Below the pieces are notes generated by a model. That model worked only from the letters and a program-made list of their open reading frames with translations. It was not told the origin of the DNA and made no database searches. A stretch of 64,000 nucleotides of DNA from Crambe crambe (lineage: Eukaryota; Porifera; Demospongiae; Poecilosclerida; Crambeidae): positions 1 to 64,000 of the forward strand of contig OZ004596.1 of the NCBI GenBank assembly GCA_963924555.1. Direction: 5' to 3'. The first letter of the stretch is position 1, and the number at the start of each line of letters is the position of its first letter. Below are positions 48,443 through 59,700 of this stretch, piece after piece. Both the position numbers and the translations under genes were made by a program.

Positions 48443-49818
48443 CTACATAATGCTAAATGAATTTATGTTCAAATCACATTGTTCACAGTTGCAGGACTTC
48501 TGGCAAATATCACAACATTTGCATCCAGTGCCTGTCAGAGTACAATCATAAAAATCTTGAAATAGTACTATCCTCCGGCATTTCAGCGACTTGTTAGTAC
48601 AATAGTCAATCATGTGCTGAGTAGTGTAACGTTTGTCTAAATCAGATGATGTCTTCAGTATAGTAGCACATGCCAATTTCCCATCCCTACCTGCCCTTCC
48701 AGTTTCCTGAACATACATTTCAGCATCAGCAGGTACACCCCAATGTATCACATGCCGAACATCTGGGCAGTTGATACCCATACCAAATGCTATGGTTGCT
48801 ATGACAACTCTCAGTACTGATGGTTTGGTGAACTGTGCAATTAACTTATTTTTGACTGTCTCATGTGTGCAATGTGTATATATATCAACGACTCTATTTA
48901 TCACATAATTTGGAGAGCCCTTTGGCTCCTTAAAGTACTCTCCTAATTTCTGTCTAAAAAATTGATATATAGATATTACATTGTTGTACGTTTTGCAAAA
49001 TATTATTATACGTCCCTTTTTACTTCTTTCAGATTTCAGTCTGTCTACGATAGATTTGAAAGCTTCAGAAATTCCACCTTTGGGTTTATCCAGGACAGAA
49101 TATAACAAGTTCTCCTTAGCTGGAGGAATATATGTAATTTCAGGTGCTTGCATGCATAAACTTTTTATTATGAAATTTCTTGTAGTTTTCGTTGCCGTGG
49201 CAGTCAATGCCATAACCCTAACTGTACTGGGTATGATACTGCGTACCTCATCAAGGTGAGAAAATTCAGTTCTGAACTTCTCTCCCCTAAATAAAAAATA
49301 TTATAGTCTTATCTTTAATTTGAGTTGTAGTTTGAGGGGGCCTCATCAACTTACCATTTTTTGACGCAGTGAGCTTCGTCTATGACAAATGCTATCAAAT
49401 TTGATATGTAGATATCGGAAGAAAGGATATTTCGCCACTCTGTAGACAAAAAAAGAGCTTCTGGACTGACAAAAATTATCTGATAATCCCCATTCTTTAT
49501 TCTTGCTTTAACTGAAGAAGTAGTCGATTGCTTATCAGTAACGTATGTAGAAGATAGTCCCATTGCTGTTACAGTGGCAACTTGATCCTTCATTAAGGCT
49601 ATCAATGGAGACACAACTAAAACAATTGATTTCTTATCGACCTTTCTTATAATATCAAAAATAGGAGGCAACAAGATGTAGCAAAGAGACTTTCCATAGC
49701 CAGTAGGGAGAGATATGAATATATCATTACCAGCAATAAACTTTTGTAGACTTCTTTCTTGTTCAAGTTTTAGTTTAAATCCGAAAGAATCAGCAACCTT
49801 GGCTATGGTAGCCTGCAT
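48443..49818 (-). CDS. RecQ-like SF2 DNA helicase of the transposon, 2 exons, 435 aa
   Basis: Exons 49,355-49,818 and 48,443-49,286 join across a 68-bp GT-AG intron that splits codon 155 (Trp) of the DEAH region. Motif I is PTGYGKS (38-44), Ia VVSPLIALMKDQ, II DEAH (147-150), III TATAT (183-187), V ATIAFGMGINCPDVRHVIHWG and VI QETGRAGRDG (348-357). The C-terminus holds the RecQ-type zinc-binding cysteines (CRR at 391, then C403, C410, C412-413, C416). No HRDC domain follows. The usual start-of-core Gln is within LKLEQERSLQKF. The role is presumably ATP-driven DNA unwinding during transposition; it is much shorter than cellular BLM or WRN and resembles the compact helicases of mobile elements. 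The start ATG lies 134 bp inside the right inverted repeat. Confidence 0.92.
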
Positions 49819-49952
49819 GACATCCTGACTCTCACAAGCTTAATAGCGCGCTAACTTTCATAAGCATTATTCCCACCCACGCTTTACGTATGAAACCACA
49901 CCCGCTACATAAGCTATACAGCTCAAAGTATGTCCTCCAGAATCTGGAGGAG

Positions 49953-50023
49953 AGAACGAGTTTGATATACGCGTGACACCAGACCCTCCGATTTTATTTT
50001 GGAGGGGCGGGCGCGCGAGACTA
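49953..50023 (-). repeat. Right terminal inverted repeat, 71 bp
   Basis: Exact inverse of 45,134-45,204. Next to it, inside the element, ctccagaatctggag (about 49,935-49,950) is a small palindrome not present at the left end. Confidence 0.97.
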
Positions 50024-50029
50024 AGGGTA

Positions 50030-50507
50030 CCCATGGTGAGGATTGTATTGATGATAGAATTAGTGTGTTGAATGCTGTCCAGTGGTACAAGTGGCGTGTA
50101 ATATGTGAATTACCCTGACAGTAATCTCAAATTTGATTTTGTTTCCTCTAAATTGGCAGCGACAGCATTGGCAGACATGTCTGCATCTTGGCCTTTATTA
50201 CCGTCACCTACTAAAGTATAGGCCCATTATGTTGTTGGCTAATCACAGAAATGGTTGACTTTGGGTAATCAAGTGATAACTGACCCTGATTTCTAGTAAA
50301 CCATGTGGATAGTAAACTGACCCTTCTCCTCTCTAGAAGGAGTATACTTTGTTTGATAACACAGAGAGAGGAATTGTTATAGTAACAGTGTCACTGGAAA
50401 TTTGTTAAAAGATGTGGTATAATTAAGACCCTCCAGCCGGTAGCGAAGCCACTTTAGCTGACTGAATGAAAACCACCTCTATGGCACTTTACTCTCTGTT
50501 GATGCCT
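50030..50507. repeat. Segmental repeat copy B, right part
   Basis: Continues the copy A homology from ccatggtgaggattgtattg to gttgatgcctat, where it stops abruptly at a foldback element. Identity with 22,495-22,965 is very high (for example one base difference in gtgtgttgaatg). Confidence 0.92.
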
Positions 50508-51115
50508 ATATAATAGTTAGACAACGAGACCAAGGGATCTACGGTCTATTTAGAAACCTGAGAGCCCTGGGCTGTAGCGTCCCGAGCGCAGCGAGGGCGC
50601 TACTAAGGGCCCGAAGGTTTCTAACCAGACCGTAGATCCCGTTGGTCGAGGTGTCTAACTTATTTAGACTATAGCCAATCACTGGAGTTGTTTAACTTAC
50701 CTCAACACGCACTTGGAAACAATAACCATGGTTTTTAAATGCAACAAACATGAATCAGAGCGCACCTAGAAACAATAACCGTGGCCACTGCGATGCGTTG
50801 CTAGAATTGGACCAATTGGAATGACCATCTTTACCGGGTTTACCTAGGGCCAGTGAATTCTAAGTGCTATAAGGCGTGATTCTAAGTGCCATAAGGCGTG
50901 ATTCTAAGTGAATAGAATTCACCAAATGGACCAATCAGATTCCTTGATTGTGACTAGCTATAGTCTAAATAATAGTTAGACAACGAGACCTAGGTATCTA
51001 CGGTCTATTTAGAAACCTGAGAGCCCTGAGCTGTAGAGTCCCGAGCGCAGCGAGGGCGCTACTAAGGGCCCGAAGGTTTCTAAACAGACCGTAGATCCCG
51101 TTGGTCCTCCTGAAT
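50508..51115. mobile_element. Paired foldback elements flanking an inverted core
   Basis: Two nearly identical foldback units of about 140 bp, at 50,511-50,659 and 50,971-51,105, each run from tagttagacaacgagacc through atctacggtctatttagaaa to the inverse tttctaaccagaccgtagat. Their GC-rich loop reads gtcccgagcgcagcgagggc. The 305 bp between them is itself bounded by inverted ttatttagactatagc and ctatagtctaaataa. Inside are three copies of gtgattctaag (50,855-50,920). It could be one composite element or two insertions of the same MITE. Confidence 0.7.
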
Positions 51116-53003
51116 ACAGTGGTTGCCTCATCTCGATTGGAGGGAGTTTACTGTATTTCATGCAATATTTATACATACATGTATGCAAGGAGTAATATGT
51201 AGGAGCCCATAGCAAGTTTGTTGTCAGAGTTCATGTATTCCAACCAACTGACAAAGCACTACCATCTGCAACAAGCTTAGACTCCTTTTTCTCGAAGCTA
51301 GGGGATCAGCCGATACACCTGATTGCTGCTGATGCCTGATTGGCTTTGCCAATTGGGTACCAGAAGGGTCAGATTTGCTCTCTCCACTAAAGTGATCACT
51401 AGAATAATATCAGTGATGATACAAGGTAAACATAACTCTAAAACTACTTGCAGCACAATTAAATTGCTTTGTTGGTTTTATTACCCAACAGTTGCAGAAG
51501 TGTAGAGAGGCGGAGAGACGATTTCCCATTCATAATCATCTTATATTCAGGTATAGGGTATAGGGTTATATAAAACTGTTGAAAGATATAGCCAGAGATA
51601 GGCCCATTTTCACAGTGAGATTTGTGGACTTGACTTGTACCATAATTATGATCATTAACTTGAGGCAACTCCTTAATTATTAATAGAGATGTGACCTTCT
51701 CAATCGTCATCACTGTGTGTAGCTAACTTGTATTCATCATATAATACAACTTTTTTTAGTATTATAAATGTGTCCATCTCCTTGTCTTCTTTGATCTCGG
51801 TTTCTCCTTTACATCAACATTTCTTCATCAAGATCTGAAAAATGTTCTCTGGTAAAGATGCAGCTTTGCATATTTCATCCTGCGATATAGTCGCTGGTTC
51901 AAGATGATATTAAACAGACACTTCAGTAGATGATGATAGCAAACACTATAGCTGCATCTGTTTGACACACAATCTTACGTTTGAGTTGACCACACACTTT
52001 AGTAGACGATAACAGCAAACCCAACTCTTTAAGGCCAATTAGGCATCAGCAGCAGTCGGGTGCATTGCATATTGTACTTTCAGCTTCTGCACTGGCTGAT
52101 CCTTCAGTCTTTGACTGCCAGTCTTCTCTTGGTTATGACTGTCATTCGACAAACCGGCTATACTATGGTAGTTTGTGGAACAATTGTCTTGCATCAGGCA
52201 GGGATAAGGTGGTGGCCTTAAACTAATAAAATGTTTTCAAAGCCCTATTTTTCTTAGCCACTAGCTATTCCAGAGGCGCTGCCTATCTCTGCCTTATGGA
52301 AGGATGGTATAATGATAGAGTATGCAACAGTACAGAAGGTGGCACTAATGACACACAGCACAAACTAAGATTGGACCATTAGCTATGACTATAGCAATCT
52401 TACCTATGTAGCTGGTTCAAGCTAATCACACACTTCGGTAGGTGATGATAGCAAACCCTACTCTTCTGAAATAATTGGCAAGGCATCAGCAGAAATCGGG
52501 TTCATTGCATACTGGACCTTCAGCTTCGCATTTATAAGGATGTACTAGTATATCGTATATCATATAAATCCCCCTGATGGTTTTCGAGATATGGTATTAC
52601 CCTTAATGACTTAACGGGAATTCGTAGGGATATACTAGTATATCTGTAATTTCATAAAAATCCCCCCTAATAGTTTTTGAGATATGTATCAAGGGTAATG
52701 ACCCCTTAATATTAATTTTAAATATGTTGTAGGGATATACTGTATATCTGTAATTTCATAGAAATCCCCCTGATGGTGGTCTTACAATAATAACCCCTTA
52801 ATGCTTAACAGAATTCAAATATGTTGCAGGTAATTACTAGTATGTTTTGTTATCAAGGAGTTATAACCATTTGTCATCATTGTGAGTGTGATATAGTAAT
52901 AATATAATAATAATATAATAATAACGTTTTGTTAATAGCTAATAATTTCATCATTGTCACTAAGCGCTACAACCTATTTTCTTAAAAGTTCTATTTGCTA
53001 TTT
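51116..53003. repeat. Subtelomere-type repeat fragments
   Basis: No gene. Segments match earlier parts of the window: ctgattgctgctgatgcctg (also near 28,630), gtgaccttctcaatcgtcat (near 17,730), agcaaacccaactctt (near 9,770) and, at 52,530-52,870, two to three degenerate copies of the 127-bp satellite (ccccctgatggttttcgaga). They end just before the last laminin exon, so the repeat-rich subtelomere stops here. Confidence 0.75.
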
Positions 53004-56000
53004 TCATCCTCTGCAATCACCAAAATCTACATTTTGCCCTTCCAATGCTTGGGAAAAAACAATAGTTTCTGGTGACCTTCCATCTCTGGTAATGTACAAG
53101 TTGCTTAGACAGCCTTCGAAAGATCCACTCTCGACAGTATATCGAAATCGCAGAGAATCTATCATGAATAACATAGCTGGGTCACTTGCCGTCTAATACG
53201 TAGCAAGAACATACCAGGAATTCCCCCAATGTAGAGTGGATCGTTGGTATTTGTGGCAAAAAAGTTCTGACAGATAGCACATGAAGATACGACCGTCTGT
53301 TGAATATTTCCATCCACAGAAATTGAGCCAGTTCGTCCGTCCTTGGACACCGAGAGGGAGTGCCATGCTCCATCACAGAGCGGTCCCCCTTCGGAATACT
53401 CCAATATCTCTCTCATAGGGCCATTATCAAACACCAGCACAATCTAAAGTACAAATTATTTGAATGGGTACCATGGAACTTTATTTTAGACTTACACGAC
53501 CGCCCCTAAGTTCCACTAAGACATGGTCGGGAAATATGGAACTAGCTATATAGAGCAGAACACCAGAACAGTTCTCCGTACGGAAATCCACAGAGAAAGA
53601 AAATCGAATTCCAACATTAAAATTGTCAACTAAAATAAACAAACAATATTTATTATTAGTCTTGAAGAATAATGGTGGACTCACAGATGCGCAAGAAGGA
53701 ATTGGTACGGAGAGTAACCATGTTGCTGTATGTCTGCAAGCACTGCTCGACCCCAGTACTAGCTTGGGGGGCAGTCAAGTCCTCGAAAATCCCATTGATG
53801 GAAAAATTAGAAATGCAGCCCAAAACTGACGGTGGAATCTACCACACAAATCATGAACACAGAGTTAGCCATGTAGATAGTAATATTTATTTCTGACGAA
53901 CTTGCTCTCCAGGACGAAGTAAACTGAGAGTAGCGAGCATTGCTGGAACACCTCCGATGAATAAGTATCCAGAATTGACATTCAGGGAAGAAAATAGTCC
54001 TGGGGAATCTCCAGATATGGTTTCAATGCCTCTATCTATCGTCAGTCTTCCAGCACGACTATTACGCCACAATTCAACCTAAAAAAAAATTGCATGTACA
54101 GTCAATTTTAAGTTTAAGGGCAGTGGACTGACTTACTCTGTGTAACATTCCGTCATTATAAGTGGCATTAGAGGAGAGCTGGATACGCCCACTTCCCAGA
54201 TCATAGGAGAAGACCAACCTCCCTGATATTAATTGAAGTGCAAAGAAATCGTCGTAGACGACTCCTTGCATGTAAAGCAGCAGTCCCTCAGAGGATATCG
54301 TCAAAAACTCAAGGATTATGGAAAAACTTTGAAATAAGAAAAAAAATCAACGATTGATTGAATAGTTCATAGTCTTACTTGTTGATGACAGTCGCTTCAG
54401 ATACGTGCAAAGATATAAAAGTTCCATTTCTCCCACTAAGCCCTACCGACACATTTGGAGGAATCGAAGGAGGGGGAGGAAGGGGTGGAGGAGGAGGAGG
54501 AGGTGGTGGTGGTGGAGTTGGAGTAATTGGAGGTTCTAATTGTCTAGCAGGGCGGCACCCGTACAATGAAACATTTAACAAATTTCGAGCATCGTTGAAA
54601 TCCAATGTCCTGCACAGCAAAAGTTACAAAGTCGTTAGTGAGAAATATACTTATGTGTGTGTACCTTCCATTGATAGCCAAAGAGTCGATGCAGCCACGA
54701 AATACTTCTGCAACTGGAAGAGACTGGTTAGAGATTCCTCCTACAAAGAGAGTTCCCGATATCATCAATGTTCCAGGAAGAATGGAGGTTGCAGAAGTTT
54801 TCCCATCAACAGTCAAGGACACAGCACTGAAAGATACAGGGTAGTGACATTAAATTTTCCCTTCCACCTAGCTATATCATGCTCATACAGTATCAGCTCT
54901 ATTGTGCTAACACAGTATCAGCCATGTTATGCTAACACAGTATCAGCTATGTTATGCTCACACAGTATCAGCCATGTTATGCTCACACAGTATCAGCCAT
55001 GTTATGCTCACACAGTATCAGCCATGTTATGCTCACACAGTATCAGCTATATCATGCTCACACAGTATCAGCCATGTTATGCTCACACAGTATCAGCTAT
55101 ATCATGCTCATACAGTATCAGCTCTATAGTGCTAACACAGTATCAGCCATGTTATGCTAACACAGTATTATGCTCACACAGTATCAGCCATGTTATGCTC
55201 ACACAGTATCAGCTATATTATGCTCACACAGTATCAGCCATGTTATGCTAACACAGTATCAGCTATATTATGCTAACACAGTATCAGCTATATTATGCTA
55301 ACACAGTATCAGCTATATTATGCTAACACAGTATCAGCTATATTATGCTAACACAGTATTATGCTCACACAGTATCATTGCCTGATGAATTGCTGAAAGT
55401 CAACGTTACGGTATGCCTGGTGTTGTCGTTCAGTCCAGATTCTCTAGAAGTCAGGTGCAAACTTTCTGAGGACAAATCGACTCTGATTTTGGCGTGAAAA
55501 ACACTAATTGAAAGTCCTTGTAGGTGCAGCAGTAATGAGGCCAGCTGAGTCGTTCGAAAGCCAAAGGAAATACTGTAAAGAAGCTGCTCTGATAAAGCAA
55601 ACTCGGCCCTTCCATCACCAGAAAAACGCACTCCTGGTGCAACCATTCCAGGGCATCCAGAAAGGTCTACACGGTTGTTTTCACTGTCTCTCAAATTGAC
55701 AATAGATCCATTTATTTGCAAGTCTCGAACACAACCAGCTATTGATCGGCTATCGATAATGCCCTGCACGAGGATAGAATCTTCAGGTGATAGACCTCCC
55801 AACGAGAGTGGTCCTGAAGGCACTGGCTGCAAACATGTTGTGATAAGTGTTTCATTCCCACCAATAGTCAGCGTGATGTTAAAGTCACTAATCAAGAGAT
55901 CTACTTTGTGCCACAATCCAGAGTTATATGATAACCTAGTCTCCAAGTGCTGTGAATCGATCGAGGAAGAGAGGCTGCAGTTCAGTGCTACTCTGCCATC

Positions 56001-56770
56001 AGTCAAATAAACAACAATAAATTGCATGAAATCGCTGCTTGGAAGGAATATCAAAATTCCGGAATCAGCTAGGGTGCGAAATTGAAATTGCAATCTATTT
56101 CTTGAAAATGCGAGTTGTGTTGAGAAACGTATGTAACTGCCTGCCCCAAGCAACCATGTTCCATTCTCAAACTGGCGGTCAGATTCAGCTGGAAACCTGG
56201 GACCACAGGTAGCTATATTCACTCCCCTCTCCAACGAATTTAATAAAGCCAACTGTTCCTGGTTCACAATCACACGATCTAAACATCCCACATATCCACC
56301 ACCTGAAGTTCCACCCCCTAGAGAGATGACATCATTAAACAGTACAGGTGGAGTAATGCCTACAGCAGTGGCATTGGCCGTGAATGTGGACCCATTCCAG
56401 GGTAGTGAAGTCACAGATAGAACTAACTCATTTTCATCCCTGAATTGATACAATGATATATCATCATCTGCTGTTGGTTTTTTGTTTCTCCTTACCTCGT
56501 AGCATAAAGCTGATACCACTGATTTTCTTGAAGAGTTCCGCCACCAGCACTGAGACTACCTGTGCCATACTCTATTGAAACACTTCCATTCTGTAAGTGC
56601 AAAACTACCGGTCCACCGTGTTCTTCTTCCCTCGATGTGGATAGAAAGTTTCCAGAGGACACATTTTCAGGTCTCAAGACCAGAGATACGGACTCCATAG
56701 TAGGAGGGGCTCTTATCAGGGGGTAGCTCAAACTCGAGTTGCCATGAAACTGCAGAGCTACATCAATCTG
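53004..56770 (-). other. Laminin G-like domains LG1-LG5
   Basis: Five LG repeats with characteristic ends. LG1 ends GGGYVGCLDRVIVN, LG2 IAGCVRDLQINGSI, LG3 FRGCIDSLAINGR, LG4 FLGCISNFSINGIFED and LG5 FEGCLSNLYITRDG. Between LG3 and LG4 lies the hinge, a Pro run (about 54,465-54,530), where family members are often cleaved. LG3 is split by an intron expanded with a 25-bp minisatellite. LG4 (YLFIGGVPAMLATL) and LG5 (YIGGIPAMLFMIDS) are closely alike. Confidence 0.8.
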
Positions 56771-59700
56771 TGTGTAAAAAAAATTACATAACTAAAAAAA
56801 AAATTACATACCAAGTAGGAAAAAAAAAAAAAAAAAAAAGAGGAGAAAAAAGTGTGACTAATGCAATTATAGCTATGGTAATAGGTAGCTATGGTAATAG
56901 GTAGCTATGGTAATAGGTAGCTATGGTAATAGGTAGCTATGGTAGCTATGTACCATGGCTGCTGCAGATACAGCCTCGCTCAATCTCATACGAAGAATAG
57001 ACAGGGTGCTATTGACTCTGCTAAGCTGACCCTGGTTTGAATTTTTGACTTGGTCTATGTTGGATAGCAGAAAAGACCTCTCTTCGACTGCACCTCTGGC
57101 AACAGATGCAGTATTGTTGGCCATATTTATCATCATTTGAGCAGAACTGAATAACTGTAGCATTAAAACAGATCACAATGAATCTTAGTCTAGCTAGTTA
57201 GTCTTTTCTCACCAATTGGCTGTCATTGATATTTGCCACGAGCTGGGATGCATTCGCAAGAAGGGGTGGAAGAGCAGATGATATTGAAGCAGATGTATCT
57301 TGCACCATTGCCACCAGATTATCGACTTGAATCAAAGTTTGACCTACGTCTCCAGACACCATGCTAGCTGCTCTCTCTAGGCCATCAACCTGAGAAGTCA
57401 CTTGGGTAACCACATTATGCGATCTCAATGTGCTTTGGGTTGCATCAGCTTCTTGCACATTGGCTATCCGCATGGACACGAGTAATTGGTCTAGAGAAGA
57501 AGACTGAATTTGCGTAGCATTATGAAGTTGATTAGAAGAATTGACGAAATAAGAGACCTGACGTGACAGATTGTCTTCCAAAAGAGGACTGCTCTGCTTC
57601 AGAATATCTTGGAGAATCCTTTCCGTTTGATTAGATAGTGAATTTATGAGCAAAAGAGAATCCAAAATATCGGCATAGTCGAGAATGGCTTCCACAGAGA
57701 GGTTACCTCTAAACAGTGCAGGGGTAATAGCGCTGTGTACAGAGATTAAATGATGAGCTGTAAGGCTGTAGGTTTAATGTGTGAACTTACTTATTCAATT
57801 CCTGTGCCACCTGCATGAGGTGAGATGTATTTGAAGCAAGCTCGATTTGTGCCTGTTGTCGAAGGAATACCGACTTCAGGCTGTCTGTAGCCATACTCAG
57901 AGTCGACAAACCTCCAACGACAGAAGTGATATCACCAGGAGGGATTATTACAGAGCCCTCTACCTCCTCTCCCGAACCTGATAACAGCTCACCAGAACCG
58001 ATTCCACTACCACTACTCACACCTGCCGAACTAGATCCAACTACCAATGAATCGAAGGTCTCAATGTCTCCCCGAACTATGACCACCACCAACATTTGTG
58101 CTTGAGAAATAGCTGCTTCAGCTACCAATATGGAAACATTGGCTAGAGCGATGGACGATTCTATGTGCACCACCACTGGAGCTAATGACGAGGCAGCTTG
58201 TGAAACATTGAGACATTGATTGTTATAAGAGTACAGCAAATTCCCAATATTGCTCAGCTGATTACTTATATCAGATAGGTCGAGGCTACTGCACCTTTCT
58301 TTAATCGTACTAGTTTGGTTCTGCTGACCAAGCACCAGTCTAAACAGAATGTTCATATCTTGCTGTGCAGCGAGAAAATCAGACAAAGTTGCACGTGCTT
58401 GTGTAATCGGCAAGGCTGCAATATCGTGGCCAGTCACCGACGAAAGATTTGCTGTTATTTGCCGAGCATAACCTTCCAAGAGGTTTCTAGATCTCCCAAT
58501 TAAAGTGCTTACGTCCCCAGTGTCGATGAAAACATCTTGCATCATATCGTGGACTTCAATCACATGTTGTTGGACCGTCACTGCATAAGAGAGCATCGAT
58601 AAAGTCCTATTCAAGGCAGCTTCAGTCTGTAGAAGCATAATTATCCACACATGAAGTGAGAAATTACAAATTGTCAAAGTCTCACCTGCAGTCTTGTTAC
58701 CGTGGAATATAGTATCGCTGAAGCCAGGTCTGTCTCACCGAGTCTGTTCAAGCTGATTTCTATGGCACTTAGTACGCCGAACGATTCCGTTCTTCTTGAA
58801 GACAGAGTTAACAGTGAGGTGTTGATAAACGTATTACCGGATGAGTCAGTGCTCATAAATATCTGAAAAAGATTAACGTCCATTCTTATTCTTGCAAGCG
58901 AGATATCTGAAGCAGTAAGCCGAGAAGCCAACATGCCTTCACATCCACCGCAGGGCTGACAGCCAGAAGCCGAGGAGAGAGAGAAATGAAATTGAAGACA
59001 CTGGTCACAGCGTGCTCCAGTGACACCAGGCAGACAGGAGCAGACACCGTCACTGGAACAAGTATTATTCAGTGCTCCAGCACCACAATCACATTCTGGT
59101 GCACGAACATAACAAGTCAAAATGAGAAAGAAACATAGCATTGATTGGAATCACCTGAACATCCGGTGACTGTAAAACTGAAGAATCCATCCATGCAAGA
59201 TGAGCAATTCAGTCCTTGGACTCCGTAACTGCAAGGACACTGCCCAGAGAGCGGATCACACATGGAACCATTGCTAGCTGCACTGCAAATGCAGGGTTGG
59301 CAACCTCGTTCCAAAGTAAAATTCCAAAAGCCTTCCTGCTTACATATATCACATTGAACGCAGTAGCACTGAAATTGAGAATGTCTACTTTTTACCTGAC
59401 ATCTGTCACATCTCACTCCTCCTACTCCTTCGAGACACGGGCACTGACCATTATTTCTGTCACAAAGAGAGCTGCTTGAGCCACCTTCTTCGCAATCACA
59501 CGGCTGGCAGTTTTGTGTTCGGGCATCTCCAAAGTATCCAGATTCACAGAATTCGCACTCGGGCCCGTCAGAGTTGTTAATGCAGAGGAGGCACACGCCA
59601 GTGACGGGATCACACGATCCCAGTGTGCTCCTATCGATATTGCCATTGCAGGAACAGTCTGTACATCGAGTTTCTGGTGGCGAACCATAGTAGGCATTGG

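Larger units (their letters stand above)
45131..50026. mobile_element. 4.9-kb DNA transposon with DUF6589 and RecQ-like helicase genes (Academ-like)
   Basis: Terminal inverted repeats of 71 identical bases lie at 45,134-45,204 and 49,953-50,023. Flanks are cttcagggta on the left and agggtacccatgg on the right; the empty copy A reads ttcagggtacccatgg. The target duplication is therefore between GTA (3 bp) and AGGGTA (6 bp). Inside, a five-exon plus-strand gene and a two-exon minus-strand gene converge with 44 bp between their stops. Both are open throughout. Gene content (transposase-like protein with N-terminal Cys motif plus SF2 helicase) and a probable 3-bp duplication fit the helicase-bearing branch of the Academ superfamily. 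That assignment is from memory of the family. The element appears structurally complete and may be autonomous. Confidence 0.9.

Noticed and set aside
48981-49259. 92-codon plus-strand ORF opposite the helicase
   Set aside because: Antisense to helicase motifs III-IV; no independent support.
53162-53440. Frameshift in the last laminin domain
   Set aside because: A 38-base GT-AG intron restores the expected LG5 sequence, so the gene appears intact.
54379-55251. 290-codon plus-strand frame with MLTQYQPCYAH-type repeats
   Set aside because: It is antisense to laminin exons and then runs through the 25-bp intronic minisatellite; the opposite strand has clear LG domain coding.
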